From contig CAZNYR010000013.1 of the NCBI GenBank assembly GCA_964577275.1, positions 1-53,064 on the forward strand: a DNA stretch of 53,064 bases, in the 5' to 3' direction. The position numbers and the translations under genes were made by a program. Below, in pieces: positions 1-7,931 of the stretch (positions are counted from its first letter, which is position 1; each line of letters begins with the position of its first letter). Source of the DNA: UBA2561 sp964577275. Its GTDB lineage: Bacteria > Bacteroidota > Bacteroidia > Cytophagales > Thermoflexibacteraceae. Under the pieces are notes generated by a model. It was given only the letters and a program-made list of their open reading frames with translations. It was not told the DNA's origin and made no database searches.

Positions 1-34
1 GAGGGTCCTTGGTTCGAGCCCAAGAGGGGGAGCC
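1..34 (+). tRNA. tRNA 3' end (partial, possibly tRNA-Asn)
   Basis: The window opens inside a tRNA. A T-arm is visible (stem CTTGG / CCAAG around loop TTCGAGC), followed by the acceptor 3' strand AGGGGGA, a G discriminator and CC. The next base is G, so the terminal CCA is not fully encoded. The anticodon lies outside the window. The variable region and T-arm resemble tRNA-Asn of related bacteria from memory, but the isotype is a guess. Confidence 0.8.
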
Positions 35-38
35 GAAG

Positions 39-70
39 AATCCTGCGACTTTTACCGCAGGATTTTCTTG
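39..70 (+). terminator. Rho-independent terminator after the tRNA
   Basis: A perfect 9-bp stem (AATCCTGCG at 39-47 with CGCAGGATT at 56-64) around an 8-nt loop is followed by a short T-rich stretch. It begins directly after the tRNA 3' end and should terminate that transcript. Confidence 0.75.
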
Positions 71-158
71 TTTATAAGCCTTACAAATTTTCGTGGCTTC
101 CTTGAAATATTACGTAAAAAATCTTTCGTTATAGAGGAAATCAAGAAGAAGAAATCTT

Positions 159-251
159 ATGCGTTATTGTTGCTGTGTGTTTTGGTCGGCAAAGTGTAAA
201 AAAAGTCCGAAATATATTAAAGAGCCAGAAAGAGAAGAGTACGAAGCGTAA
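159..251 (+). CDS. Possible 30-residue small protein
   Basis: A short reading frame starts at an ATG after an AG-rich stretch. It has a cysteine cluster near the N-terminus (MRYCCCVFW) and a charged tail (KEPEREEYEA). It is the only coding candidate in the roughly 290 bases between the tRNA and the next gene. An imperfect hairpin (241-265) overlaps its end. I do not recognise it. It could equally be chance coding in AT-rich DNA. Confidence 0.2.
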   Translation: MRYCCCVFWSAKCKKSPKYIKEPEREEYEA

Positions 252-281
252 ATATATGCTTTCGTCGTATGATTTAAGTCA

Positions 282-292
282 TTGATTTTCAG
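282..292 (-). repeat. Core of the intergenic palindrome family
   Basis: Read on the minus strand this is CTGAAAATCAA followed by TGACTTA, a weaker member of the palindrome-plus-AAGTTA family described at 43733. It lies just past the 3' end of the DUF418 gene. Confidence 0.4.
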
Positions 293-323
293 GTGCTTGT
301 ATCAATATTCTGTATGATTTTTC

Positions 324-1418
324 TTAATTTATTAATTTCCGAAATACCCATTCCAACGGACCACTTTTGTTGTATTTGAGCCAAATGCTTGCAAATAACA
401 CACATAATAAACTAAAAACAAGAGCATATCCGACCGAGAACTCGACTGAAAATGTGCCAAGTTTGTCAGGATTTAGGGCATCAATGATTCCCATCCCTAC
501 AACGATATGCGCCACATAAAAAGTCAATGCTAATTGCCCTGTTTTGTTTAGGACATCAATTATTTTGTGATTTTCATATTTTTTGCCGATTAAAATACAG
601 GCAGAAATGGTTGTAAAAGCAATCGCAATACCGTTCAGCATATAGATTGGTAAAGGTGGCATCGGACTTGTCCCTAATATTTGTGTGAGTTCTTTGGTCA
701 TGTGTTGGCTACCATCAGAAAATAGGCTGATGAGAAATAAGGAAAAAAGCTGGATGATGATGAAAGTAAGTATTGAATGCCAGAAAAGTTTTTTAACATA
801 TTTTGTTTGATGTAGGTCTTGTTTGCCGAGCCAATACCCAAAAATCATAAATGCCGCCCAAGGAATAACTGGATGAAACCCGTTATAAAATAAATTTCGT
901 ATAAATCCCTGTATTGTCCAAAAATCATGGTAGTTCAGCGTATCAAAGTTCCAACCCGCTTCATAATCCCAAATCATCATCAGTCCTGGATACCCCAATA
1001 TCAGCACAGCACCTGCGAACAAAATAATACGCTCACTGCGTCTGAGTAGTAAAAGCATAACCAGCATGTAAATCCCATAAAAATGTAGAATATCAGCCGA
1101 CCAAATCGTGATGTAAGAAAGTCCAATAATAAATAAAAGTAATGCTCTTTTGATGATTTGCCTTGTTATGTTTTTCAGTTTTTGAGTATGATTGGTTTTC
1201 AAGGCGTTTTTGGTCATTAAGGCAAGTCCCACACCTGCAAGCACCACAAAGGTTGCCGCCGCTTTTCCCTCAAATATGCTGGCGAAAACCTTTACCCACT
1301 CGGAGCCTTCTGCGCCAAAAACTATTTTGAAATTGACAATTATCATCCCGATAACCGCCAATGCTCGTGCTAAGTCAATTCCGATGATTCGTGGATTCAT
1401 TTGGGGTAATGTTTTCAA
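324..1418 (-). CDS. YeiB/DUF418-like multi-pass membrane protein
   Basis: A 364-residue polytopic membrane protein with about nine or ten hydrophobic segments. The N-terminal pattern RIIGIDLARALAVIGMIIVN is typical of YeiB-like and heparan-glucosaminide-acetyltransferase-like membrane acyltransferases (DUF1624). The C-terminal part, ending near GPLEWVFR, matches the usual end of DUF418 proteins. Members of this superfamily are thought to move acyl groups across the inner membrane, but the substrate here is unknown. Start taken at the first ATG; another in-frame ATG lies six codons later. It stands alone on the minus strand with no clear terminator after it. Family assignment is fairly secure; function is inference. 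Confidence 0.8.
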   Translation of the reverse strand: MKTLPQMNPRIIGIDLARALAVIGMIIVNFKIVFGAEGSEWVKVFASIFEGKAAATFVVLAGVGLALMTKNALKTNHTQKLKNITRQIIKRALLLFIIGLSYITIWSADILHFYGIYMLVMLLLLRRSERIILFAGAVLILGYPGLMMIWDYEAGWNFDTLNYHDFWTIQGFIRNLFYNGFHPVIPWAAFMIFGYWLGKQDLHQTKYVKKLFWHSILTFIIIQLFSLFLISLFSDGSQHMTKELTQILGTSPMPPLPIYMLNGIAIAFTTISACILIGKKYENHKIIDVLNKTGQLALTFYVAHIVVGMGIIDALNPDKLGTFSVEFSVGYALVFSLLCVLFASIWLKYNKSGPLEWVFRKLIN

Positions 1419-1628
1419 ATTGAACAGAGTAATTGGGTAATGAACGCATATTCGTTCGAGTGGTTAATACTAAAAGTGCTATTTTATATGAAATTTCAAC
1501 AACGTCTTAATTTGTCTATAATATGAGTTTACACTTTTTGATGTAATTTAATTAAAAATAATAACTACAATGTTAAAAAAATACCTCCCGTATGATAAAA
1601 TGAACAAAAAATGATATGTTGTTTTGAC

Positions 1629-1681
1629 GAGGTTCACGCCACAAATCAGGAGGTTCACGCCAAATAATACCAATTTGGCGT
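1629..1681 (+). promoter_or_regulatory. Direct and inverted repeats, possible operator
   Basis: Two exact copies of GAGGTTCACGCCA (1629-1641 and 1650-1662) repeat with a 21-bp period, about two helical turns. The second copy runs into a perfect 9-bp inverted repeat, ACGCCAAAT (1657-1665) with ATTTGGCGT (1673-1681). The arrangement looks like regulator binding sites upstream of the lipoprotein gene at 1810. The rest of 1419-1809 is AT-rich and holds nothing else I can support. Confidence 0.45.
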
Positions 1682-1809
1682 AAAACTTGTAAGCATTTTT
1701 TAACTTTTAAAAAATGTTTAATTTATATAAAAAGTCTTACGTAAGTTTTGGAAATTAAAAAGATGTTTTTGAATATTTGCCCATTGAAAAATTTAAAACA
1801 AACAAAAAA

Positions 1810-2771
1810 ATGCTGTTTAACAGAACAAAATCCAATATTTTAGTAGCGACTGCGCTATTTGGGCTGACATTAGGTTCATGCGCTGAGAAAGCAGAAATCA
1901 AAAACCTTGAAAAAATCAAACTTTCAACCATTTCTGTACATAATGGGGGGGGGAAATTTGCTTAGTAGTCCAAAGCCTGTAACAGAAGCAGTTATCTACG
2001 AGGATGCGCCTGAACACGAGCAAGCCTCTGCAATTCAACTTACGCAAACTGCCGATGTCCTACGGAATATTTTGGTGAAGCCCGAAGTAACAACTATTCT
2101 GGCACAACTTGCTCAAAAACAGCCAGATGCCGAAATTAAATTAAAAGAGGCTATCGAGCAAAACCCTGAATTAAGTGCCGTTTTTGCCGAACTCAAACCT
2201 GAACTGCTTAAAGAATTTACGCACGATGGCGTGGATTATTACCCTGTTTTGTACGTTCCTAATGCCGATAAAGCCGATTTTACGTTATCGCCTGTTGTTT
2301 TGGTCGGGACGGAAGCCGAAGTAAATGCCTCAAATTGTGAGGATTGCATCCCCGGATGGGCGTTTGATGAGCAAGGAAACCAATCCCAATGGGCGGGTGG
2401 AAACTCAGAGTAGTTACGAAGTAATAAGATTTAAAATAACAGAACGCTTTGAAAGTTCTGGTGATTCTGACTATTCTTGTGTAAAAATAAACGATGGTGA
2501 TATTAGTTATGGGAGTAACCGTAGAGGTATAAAAAGTGTGAAAAAAGGTGATATAGGAGAAGAACATTCTGTTTCTCATATCATTTATAATCCTACTGCA
2601 AAAGACCTTTATGTCGTTACCTTTGAGTATGATTGGTATGCAAGCAAAAAGAATGTATCAGTTGATCACATGGTATTATATCCACGCATGAAATTATCTC
2701 GTGATTGGTATCAAGGTTTTAAAGCTCGTTCTGGTCGATTTAGTAGATTAGGATTTATTGACATTAAATAA
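1810..2771 (+). pseudogene. Lipoprotein gene broken at a poly-G tract
   Basis: Three reading frames read in succession look like one gene. The first (from ATG 1810) encodes a lipoprotein signal peptide with lipobox LGSC, then stops just after nine consecutive G at 1945-1953. Losing one G would join it to the next frame, which continues to about 2400 and includes a CEDCIPGW segment. A second one-base shift near the G-rich stretch 2389-2400 is then needed to reach the third frame, which ends at 2771. The joined product would be about 320 residues, with no domain I recognise. The breaks may be phase variation, real decay or homopolymer sequencing errors. The gene precedes two outer-membrane protein genes on the same strand. 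Confidence 0.6.
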
Positions 2772-2834
2772 TTACGCAAAGTTATGGACTGGTGTTTTAC
2801 TTCTGTTACACCAGTTCTATTATTACATCAAATT

Positions 2835-4199
2835 ATGAGATACGTAGTTTTTGTTTTATTATTTATAACATTAAATAATATTAACGCCCAAAACAACTTA
2901 AAATATGGGCTTGTTATTGGGATAAATACTTCAAACATAGCAGGTTTCGGACCCTCACGTACGGCAAAATTAGATTGGTCAGTTCATTTGCCTGTGAAAT
3001 GGGACAAAGGACGTTTTTTTATGCAGGGTGGTATCGGTTGGGCTTCTAAAAGTGACCAATGGAAATTCTTTAAAACACCGAATCAAGGAGCAGGTAATGC
3101 ACAAATACGCTTAGAATATCTCGAAGTACCCCTCCGTTTAGGCTATACTTTGATGAAACGTAAAGACTATGACGCATACGCATTTTTTGGAGGAGCGTAT
3201 AGTCATTTCTTGTTTGGTAATTTTAGAACCATTGAAAATGGAAAAGTTATTAGAGAACATCACTTTCCCAAAGAAGATATGATATTTTATCAGGTAAATT
3301 TTGGAAATTCACAGTCCGCAGATTTACCTGTGAAATCGGCGGTCAATAGACATGAATTTGGCTTAATTGGCGGAGTAGGTGCAGAATTTTTTATTAAAAA
3401 TCGCCCCTATTTTATTGAGGCAGTATATAATCGGTCATTAACAAACGTGTTTATTAAGCCTGACTATGTAATTAACAATGAAATGAATCTATATTATGGT
3501 TTCCGTTTTGGTACATATCTGAACAAAAAAAGTAAGGAAAGAAGCAAGGTCAAGTCTAAACTAACAGGCAACGAACCCAAATCAACCCCTCATTACGGTA
3601 TTTCGTTGGGAGGACATTTGAGTAATGTCATTGGGCTGGATAATTCCAGTTTCCGACCAGATTGGAGCGTTGGTATTCCGCTTCGACTCAATAAAGCGCA
3701 TATTTTTTACCAAGCTACGCCCTCATGGGTGTCCAAGGGCGGAACAGCAAAATTAGGTAACTCTACTGATAAAGAGATATTTAGGTATGAGTATTTAGAA
3801 TTGCCTGCCAGTATGGGGTTTTATTTGAACCAATCACCCAAAAAGCGAGCGTATGCCTATGCAGGTATGGCAATGAGTGTATTTATGTTCGGAAACTACG
3901 AAAAAATACAAAATCAGCTTGTTGAGAAAATATCTTTTCCTCAACAAGCTCTGACCATCAGGGCGGAAATTGAGTCCATAGATGCTGGAAGTAAAATATT
4001 TAAAGATGATATTCCTGTGTACCCTCGCAAACGAGAATATTCGGCTTTTGCGGGGCTGGGAATGCAGTTCAAACATAAAAAACGTACATTTTTCGGCGAA
4101 TTACAGTATTCGCAAGCCCTGAACAGTACCTTATTTTTCTTTGAGCATCCCTATCGAAACCAGTATTTTGGGGTGCGTGTCGGGATGTTTTTGAAATAA
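2835..4199 (+). CDS. Double-barrel outer-membrane protein, copy 1
   Basis: A 454-residue secreted protein with a Sec signal peptide ending near NINAQ. It contains two homologous halves. Each has a pattern like YGL.IG..NTS, DWSV..P..., KG.../ATPSWVSKGG, R.EYLE.P...G and a final strand such as YYGFRFGTYL or YFGVRVGMFLK. Each half resembles a PorT-like outer-membrane beta-barrel domain (PF13568 type), so the protein looks like two barrels in tandem. Start chosen at ATG 2835 because the signal peptide begins there; an in-frame ATG at 2784 would add 17 unlikely residues. The 3' 65% is exactly shared with the next gene. Substrate or binding partner is unknown. Confidence 0.75.
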   Translation: MRYVVFVLLFITLNNINAQNNLKYGLVIGINTSNIAGFGPSRTAKLDWSVHLPVKWDKGRFFMQGGIGWASKSDQWKFFKTPNQGAGNAQIRLEYLEVPLRLGYTLMKRKDYDAYAFFGGAYSHFLFGNFRTIENGKVIREHHFPKEDMIFYQVNFGNSQSADLPVKSAVNRHEFGLIGGVGAEFFIKNRPYFIEAVYNRSLTNVFIKPDYVINNEMNLYYGFRFGTYLNKKSKERSKVKSKLTGNEPKSTPHYGISLGGHLSNVIGLDNSSFRPDWSVGIPLRLNKAHIFYQATPSWVSKGGTAKLGNSTDKEIFRYEYLELPASMGFYLNQSPKKRAYAYAGMAMSVFMFGNYEKIQNQLVEKISFPQQALTIRAEIESIDAGSKIFKDDIPVYPRKREYSAFAGLGMQFKHKKRTFFGELQYSQALNSTLFFFEHPYRNQYFGVRVGMFLK

Positions 4200-4233
4200 T
4201 GTATAAATAGTCATCCCTACTAAAATTTCAACT
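3364..4233 (+). repeat. 870-bp exact direct repeat, copy A
   Basis: From TAATTGGCGG in the first barrel to TTTCAACT just past the stop codon, this segment appears identical to 4968-5837 (constant offset 1604). Identity ends abruptly at both sides. Another near-identical patch of about 45 bp (around 3107-3151, matching 4705-4749) lies upstream, giving a mosaic pattern. Confidence 0.9.
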
Positions 4234-4245
4234 ATAATTAAAATG

Positions 4246-4256
4246 TTGATTATCAA
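4246..4256 (+). repeat. Core of the intergenic palindrome family
   Basis: A perfect palindromic core TTGATTATCAA followed by TATTTTA, lying 47 bp after the first barrel gene. See 43733 for the family. Confidence 0.45.
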
Positions 4257-4282
4257 TATTTTAAAATAATATTTACTTTTCC

Positions 4283-4314
4283 CATGACGGTAGGTTTGCA
4301 AACCTGCCGTCATG
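4283..4314. repeat. 32-bp near-perfect palindrome between the two barrel genes
   Basis: CATGACGGTAGGTTTG is followed directly by CAAACCTGCCGTCATG, giving a 16-bp inverted repeat with no loop and a single G-T pair. There is no T tract on the plus strand, so it is a poor intrinsic terminator. It may be a REP-like element or protein site. The surrounding 4200-4462 has no other gene. Confidence 0.6.
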
Positions 4315-4462
4315 AGAAAACACGTTGGGAAGCGAATAAAACTGTTTTTTTAAATAGCTTTATTGTTTTATAATAACTATTTTTAGTAGGGTAAAGTAAA
4401 ACATACTATTTATTATATTTTGTTTTGAACAAAAAATTAATCATCTGCTAATTTTCTTAAAA

Positions 4463-5803
4463 ATGAAAAAATTAATTTTTATTCTATTTTTAATATCCTC
4501 AAGTAATATCTATTCTCAAAACAATCTAAGTTATGGGCTTGCCATAGGAGCTAATATCTCAAAAATACATGGATTTAATCATGCCAAGTTAGACTGGTCG
4601 GTACATACTCCTATCAAATGGAATAAAGGACGGTTCTTTACACAAACAGGCATAGGCTGGGTATCCAAAGGAGGACAATTTCCTAGCTATAACTCTCAAA
4701 CCAAGACTCAAACGCGCTTAGAATATCTCGAAGTACCCCTCCGTTTAGGTTATACTTTGCTAAGACGCAGAGATTATGATGGATACATCTTTGTAGGTGG
4801 AGCATATAGCCGTTTTTTATTCGGTAGTTATCGTAAGACTATAAATGGTATTATCACTAAAGAATATTCCTTCCCAGAAGAAGAAATGCTATTTTATTTA
4901 TCTGATTTTTCTGGCTCGTCAGGGAGAATACCTGTAACATATCCCATAGATACCCATGAGTTAGGGCTAATTGGCGGAGTAGGTGCAGAATTTTTTATTA
5001 AAAATCGCCCCTATTTTATTGAGGCAGTATATAATCGGTCATTAACAAACGTGTTTATTAAGCCTGACTATGTAATTAACAATGAAATGAATCTATATTA
5101 TGGTTTCCGTTTTGGTACATATCTGAACAAAAAAAGTAAGGAAAGAAGCAAGGTCAAGTCTAAACTAACAGGCAACGAACCCAAATCAACCCCTCATTAC
5201 GGTATTTCGTTGGGAGGACATTTGAGTAATGTCATTGGGCTGGATAATTCCAGTTTCCGACCAGATTGGAGCGTTGGTATTCCGCTTCGACTCAATAAAG
5301 CGCATATTTTTTACCAAGCTACGCCCTCATGGGTGTCCAAGGGCGGAACAGCAAAATTAGGTAACTCTACTGATAAAGAGATATTTAGGTATGAGTATTT
5401 AGAATTGCCTGCCAGTATGGGGTTTTATTTGAACCAATCACCCAAAAAGCGAGCGTATGCCTATGCAGGTATGGCAATGAGTGTATTTATGTTCGGAAAC
5501 TACGAAAAAATACAAAATCAGCTTGTTGAGAAAATATCTTTTCCTCAACAAGCTCTGACCATCAGGGCGGAAATTGAGTCCATAGATGCTGGAAGTAAAA
5601 TATTTAAAGATGATATTCCTGTGTACCCTCGCAAACGAGAATATTCGGCTTTTGCGGGGCTGGGAATGCAGTTCAAACATAAAAAACGTACATTTTTCGG
5701 CGAATTACAGTATTCGCAAGCCCTGAACAGTACCTTATTTTTCTTTGAGCATCCCTATCGAAACCAGTATTTTGGGGTGCGTGTCGGGATGTTTTTGAAA
5801 TAA
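4463..5803 (+). CDS. Double-barrel outer-membrane protein, copy 2
   Basis: A 446-residue paralogue of the protein at 2835, with a signal peptide ending near NIYSQ and the same two-barrel layout. Most of the first barrel (up to about residue 168) differs from copy 1 at many positions, while the remainder and the whole second barrel are identical. This is expected from recent duplication, or from gene conversion that homogenised the 3' part. A 263-bp spacer with a palindrome separates the copies, and a strong terminator follows. Outer-membrane placement follows from the signal peptide and amphipathic aromatic-ended strands. Ligand unknown. Confidence 0.75.
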   Translation: MKKLIFILFLISSSNIYSQNNLSYGLAIGANISKIHGFNHAKLDWSVHTPIKWNKGRFFTQTGIGWVSKGGQFPSYNSQTKTQTRLEYLEVPLRLGYTLLRRRDYDGYIFVGGAYSRFLFGSYRKTINGIITKEYSFPEEEMLFYLSDFSGSSGRIPVTYPIDTHELGLIGGVGAEFFIKNRPYFIEAVYNRSLTNVFIKPDYVINNEMNLYYGFRFGTYLNKKSKERSKVKSKLTGNEPKSTPHYGISLGGHLSNVIGLDNSSFRPDWSVGIPLRLNKAHIFYQATPSWVSKGGTAKLGNSTDKEIFRYEYLELPASMGFYLNQSPKKRAYAYAGMAMSVFMFGNYEKIQNQLVEKISFPQQALTIRAEIESIDAGSKIFKDDIPVYPRKREYSAFAGLGMQFKHKKRTFFGELQYSQALNSTLFFFEHPYRNQYFGVRVGMFLK

Positions 5804-5837
5804 TGTATAAATAGTCATCCCTACTAAAATTTCAACT
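4968..5837 (+). repeat. 870-bp exact direct repeat, copy B
   Basis: Second copy of the segment at 3364-4233. It is followed at once by a palindrome-family core (5840-5850) and a terminator, whereas copy A is followed by different sequence after position 4233. Confidence 0.9.
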
Positions 5838-5839
5838 TA

Positions 5840-5850
5840 TTGATTATCAA
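5840..5850 (-). repeat. Core of the intergenic palindrome family
   Basis: On the minus strand TTGATAATCAA followed by TAAGTTG, a close match to the family consensus. It begins three bases after the end of the 870-bp repeat. Confidence 0.55.
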
Positions 5851-5856
5851 TGAAAT

Positions 5857-5900
5857 AAATACCTTAAACGATTGAAATATCGTTTAAGGTATTTATTTTA
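5857..5900 (+). terminator. Strong intrinsic terminator
   Basis: A perfect 16-bp stem (AAATACCTTAAACGAT at 5857-5872 with its complement at 5879-5894) around a 6-nt loop, followed by ATTTTA. It lies 54 bp after the second barrel gene. Confidence 0.75.
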
Positions 5901-6020
5901 ACGGATGATTTTTTTTCCTTATTCTGACGCAAATTATTCTCATTCTTGGGAGTGTTAAGTAATCTTCAAAGAAATAAAAACAAGTCGGATGAGGACTTGC
6001 TTCCGTAAACCACCACCCGT

Positions 6021-7150
6021 TTATTTTCTGAAATTTTTAAATTTTTTTCGTTTATTTCGGCTGTAATCCTCAAAAATTAAATTTCCTAAGCCCTTCAAGC
6101 TACTGAAATACGCATTTCCGCCGTTCACTTCGGTAAATTTGCGCACAAAATCCTGCAAATATGGGTCGGAGGCAATCATAAATGTCGTAACCGGAATATT
6201 CAATTTCCGACATTGTGCGCCTAAGTTTAGGGTTCTGTTTAAGATTTTTCGGTCAATGCCAAAGCTATTTTTGTAATATTTTATACCAACTTTCAGGCAT
6301 GTAGGTTTTCCGTCCGTAATCATAAAAATTTGTTTATTTTTGTTCTTTCGACGGCGTAAAATATCCATAGATAGCTCCAAGCCCGCCACCGTATTGGTGT
6401 GATAAGGACCGACCTGCAAATAGGGTAAATCTTTAATCTGAATCTGCCACGCATCATTCCCAAAAACGATGATATCAAGCGTATCTTTTTTGTAGCGCGT
6501 AGTAATGAGTTCTGCCAGTGCCNNNNNNNNNNCAGTGCCATGGCAGTCTTTTTGGCAGGCGTGATGCGGTCTTCGCCATATAAAATCATCGAATGCGAAA
6601 TATCAATCATCAGCACGGTAGAAGTCTGCGAATAATGCTCTTTTTCAACGACTTCCAAGTCATTTTCGGTTAATCGAAAATCGCTTAAACCATGATTAAT
6701 ATGTGCATTTCGGATAGAATCTGTCATCGAAATCTGGGTCAGTTCATCACCAAATTCATAGTGCCGAAGGTCAGACGAAAGTTCATCTCCTCGCCCCGAA
6801 AATGGCGTTTGGTGATTGCCTCGATGCCCTTTTTTGAGTTTCCCAAAAATTTCTTCTAAAGAATCACGGCGAATTTGCTGTTCGGTTTTGGCGGTCATTT
6901 CAAAATTTCCATCTTGCTGATTTTCAGAAATATAGCCCTTGTTTTTAAGGTTTTCAAAAAAATCGCCGATGCCATATTCATCCGAAGTCAGTTGGTATTG
7001 TTTATCCAAATTTGTCAGCCAACTCATTGCCTCTGCCACATCGCCTGCGGTCATATTGAGCAGTTGCGTAAAAATTTTCATCAAATTTTCAAAATTGGCA
7101 GTGCGTTGTGTTTTGGGCGAAATATATTGCGTAAACCGATAACCATTCAT
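6021..7150 (-). CDS. VWA-domain protein (interrupted by an assembly gap)
   Basis: Cytoplasmic von Willebrand factor A protein of about 370 residues. The MIDAS motif is visible: DISHS at about residues 183-187, a later TVAG threonine and the aspartate in ITDGKP. The N-terminal half is charged and has no known domain. Such proteins often act with MoxR-type AAA ATPases, but none is adjacent. The run of N at 6523 splits the gene. The seven bases CAGTGCC flank both sides of the gap, and merging them restores one frame reading AMALAELITTRYKKDTLDII, so the gene is intact. Start taken at ATG 7150; an upstream in-frame TTG at 7201 would add 17 residues. Confidence 0.85.
6523..6532. other. Assembly gap with 7-bp overlap
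   Basis: Ten N flanked on both sides by CAGTGCC (6516-6522 and 6533-6539). The contig ends overlap, so no sequence is missing. Confidence 0.9.
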
Positions 7151-7203
7151 TTTCAGGGGGTTTAGATTTGAATCAAATTTGTTTGGAAAACGAAATTTCA
7201 AAG

Positions 7204-7233
7204 TTGAATGTTTGAAAAAAGTACGTAGATTTG
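7204..7233 (+). promoter_or_regulatory. Bacteroidota-type promoter for maf
   Basis: A -33 TTG (7204-7206), a 19-bp spacer and a -7 box TAGATTTG (7226-7233) match the TTG-N19-TAnnTTTG consensus exactly. Transcription would start about 20 bp before the maf ATG. Confidence 0.7.
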
Positions 7234-7260
7234 AGTTCAGAATACTTAAAAATAGTAAAA

Positions 7261-7833
7261 ATGAACCTAAAATATTACATCATTTTGGCTTCGCAATCGC
7301 CTCGCCGCCAACAATTATTGACAGAAATGGGACTTTCATTTGAGGTTCGTACCAAATATATCGAGGAAACTTTTCCGCCAACGTTAGCACCAGCGGATGT
7401 CCCCGCCTTTTTATCTCAAAAAAAAGCACACGCATTTAAATCACAACTTACTGAAAATGAATTGGTTATAACGTCAGATACTGTCGTAATCCATGAAAAT
7501 AAAATTCTGGGCAAACCTCAAAACGAAGCCCAAGCCTACGACATGATTTCCTCCTTTTCAGGCAAAAAACATACTGTAATTAGCGCAGTTACTATCCTGA
7601 CCAAACATCGGGAAATGACGCAAAGCGACCGAACGGATGTGTATTTTGAAATATTAGAAGATACTGAAATTCAGCATTATATCCAAAAATTTAAGCCTTT
7701 TGACAAAGCTGGAGCTTATGGCATTCAAGAAATGATTGGCATGATTGGCATTCATCGAATTGATGGCTCATATTTTAATGTCGTTGGATTACCCACGCAT
7801 CTTTTATGGAAAATGTTGAAAAAATTTCAATAA
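7261..7833 (+). CDS. maf: Maf-family nucleotide pyrophosphatase
   Basis: A 190-residue Maf protein. Members hydrolyse non-canonical or modified nucleoside triphosphates (dTTP/UTP or m7GTP types) to monophosphates in the cytoplasm. Visible motifs are SQSPRRQQLL near the N-terminus, the SDTVV stretch with the catalytic aspartate, and KAGAYGIQ towards the C-terminus. The length is normal for the family. The ATG at 7261 is chosen because the family motif ILASQSPRR starts a few residues later and a good promoter lies just upstream. The gene is divergent from the VWA gene and convergent with the anti-sigma gene. The exact nucleotide preference cannot be told. Confidence 0.92.
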   Translation: MNLKYYIILASQSPRRQQLLTEMGLSFEVRTKYIEETFPPTLAPADVPAFLSQKKAHAFKSQLTENELVITSDTVVIHENKILGKPQNEAQAYDMISSFSGKKHTVISAVTILTKHREMTQSDRTDVYFEILEDTEIQHYIQKFKPFDKAGAYGIQEMIGMIGIHRIDGSYFNVVGLPTHLLWKMLKKFQ

Positions 7834-7931
7834 ACATTACATTATAATTAGATGATATTTTCGGATAAAACACTCTTTTTTTTTATCCCATAAATATTTG
7901 TTAGTCAGTTGGTTACAAAAAAATATTCGAT

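Noticed and set aside
2784..2834. Upstream start of the first barrel protein at ATG 2784
   Set aside because: It would place 17 extra residues before a normal signal peptide; the paralogue has no such extension.
5856..5894. Riboswitch or structured RNA
   Set aside because: The long perfect stem with U-rich end directly after a gene is adequately explained as a terminator.
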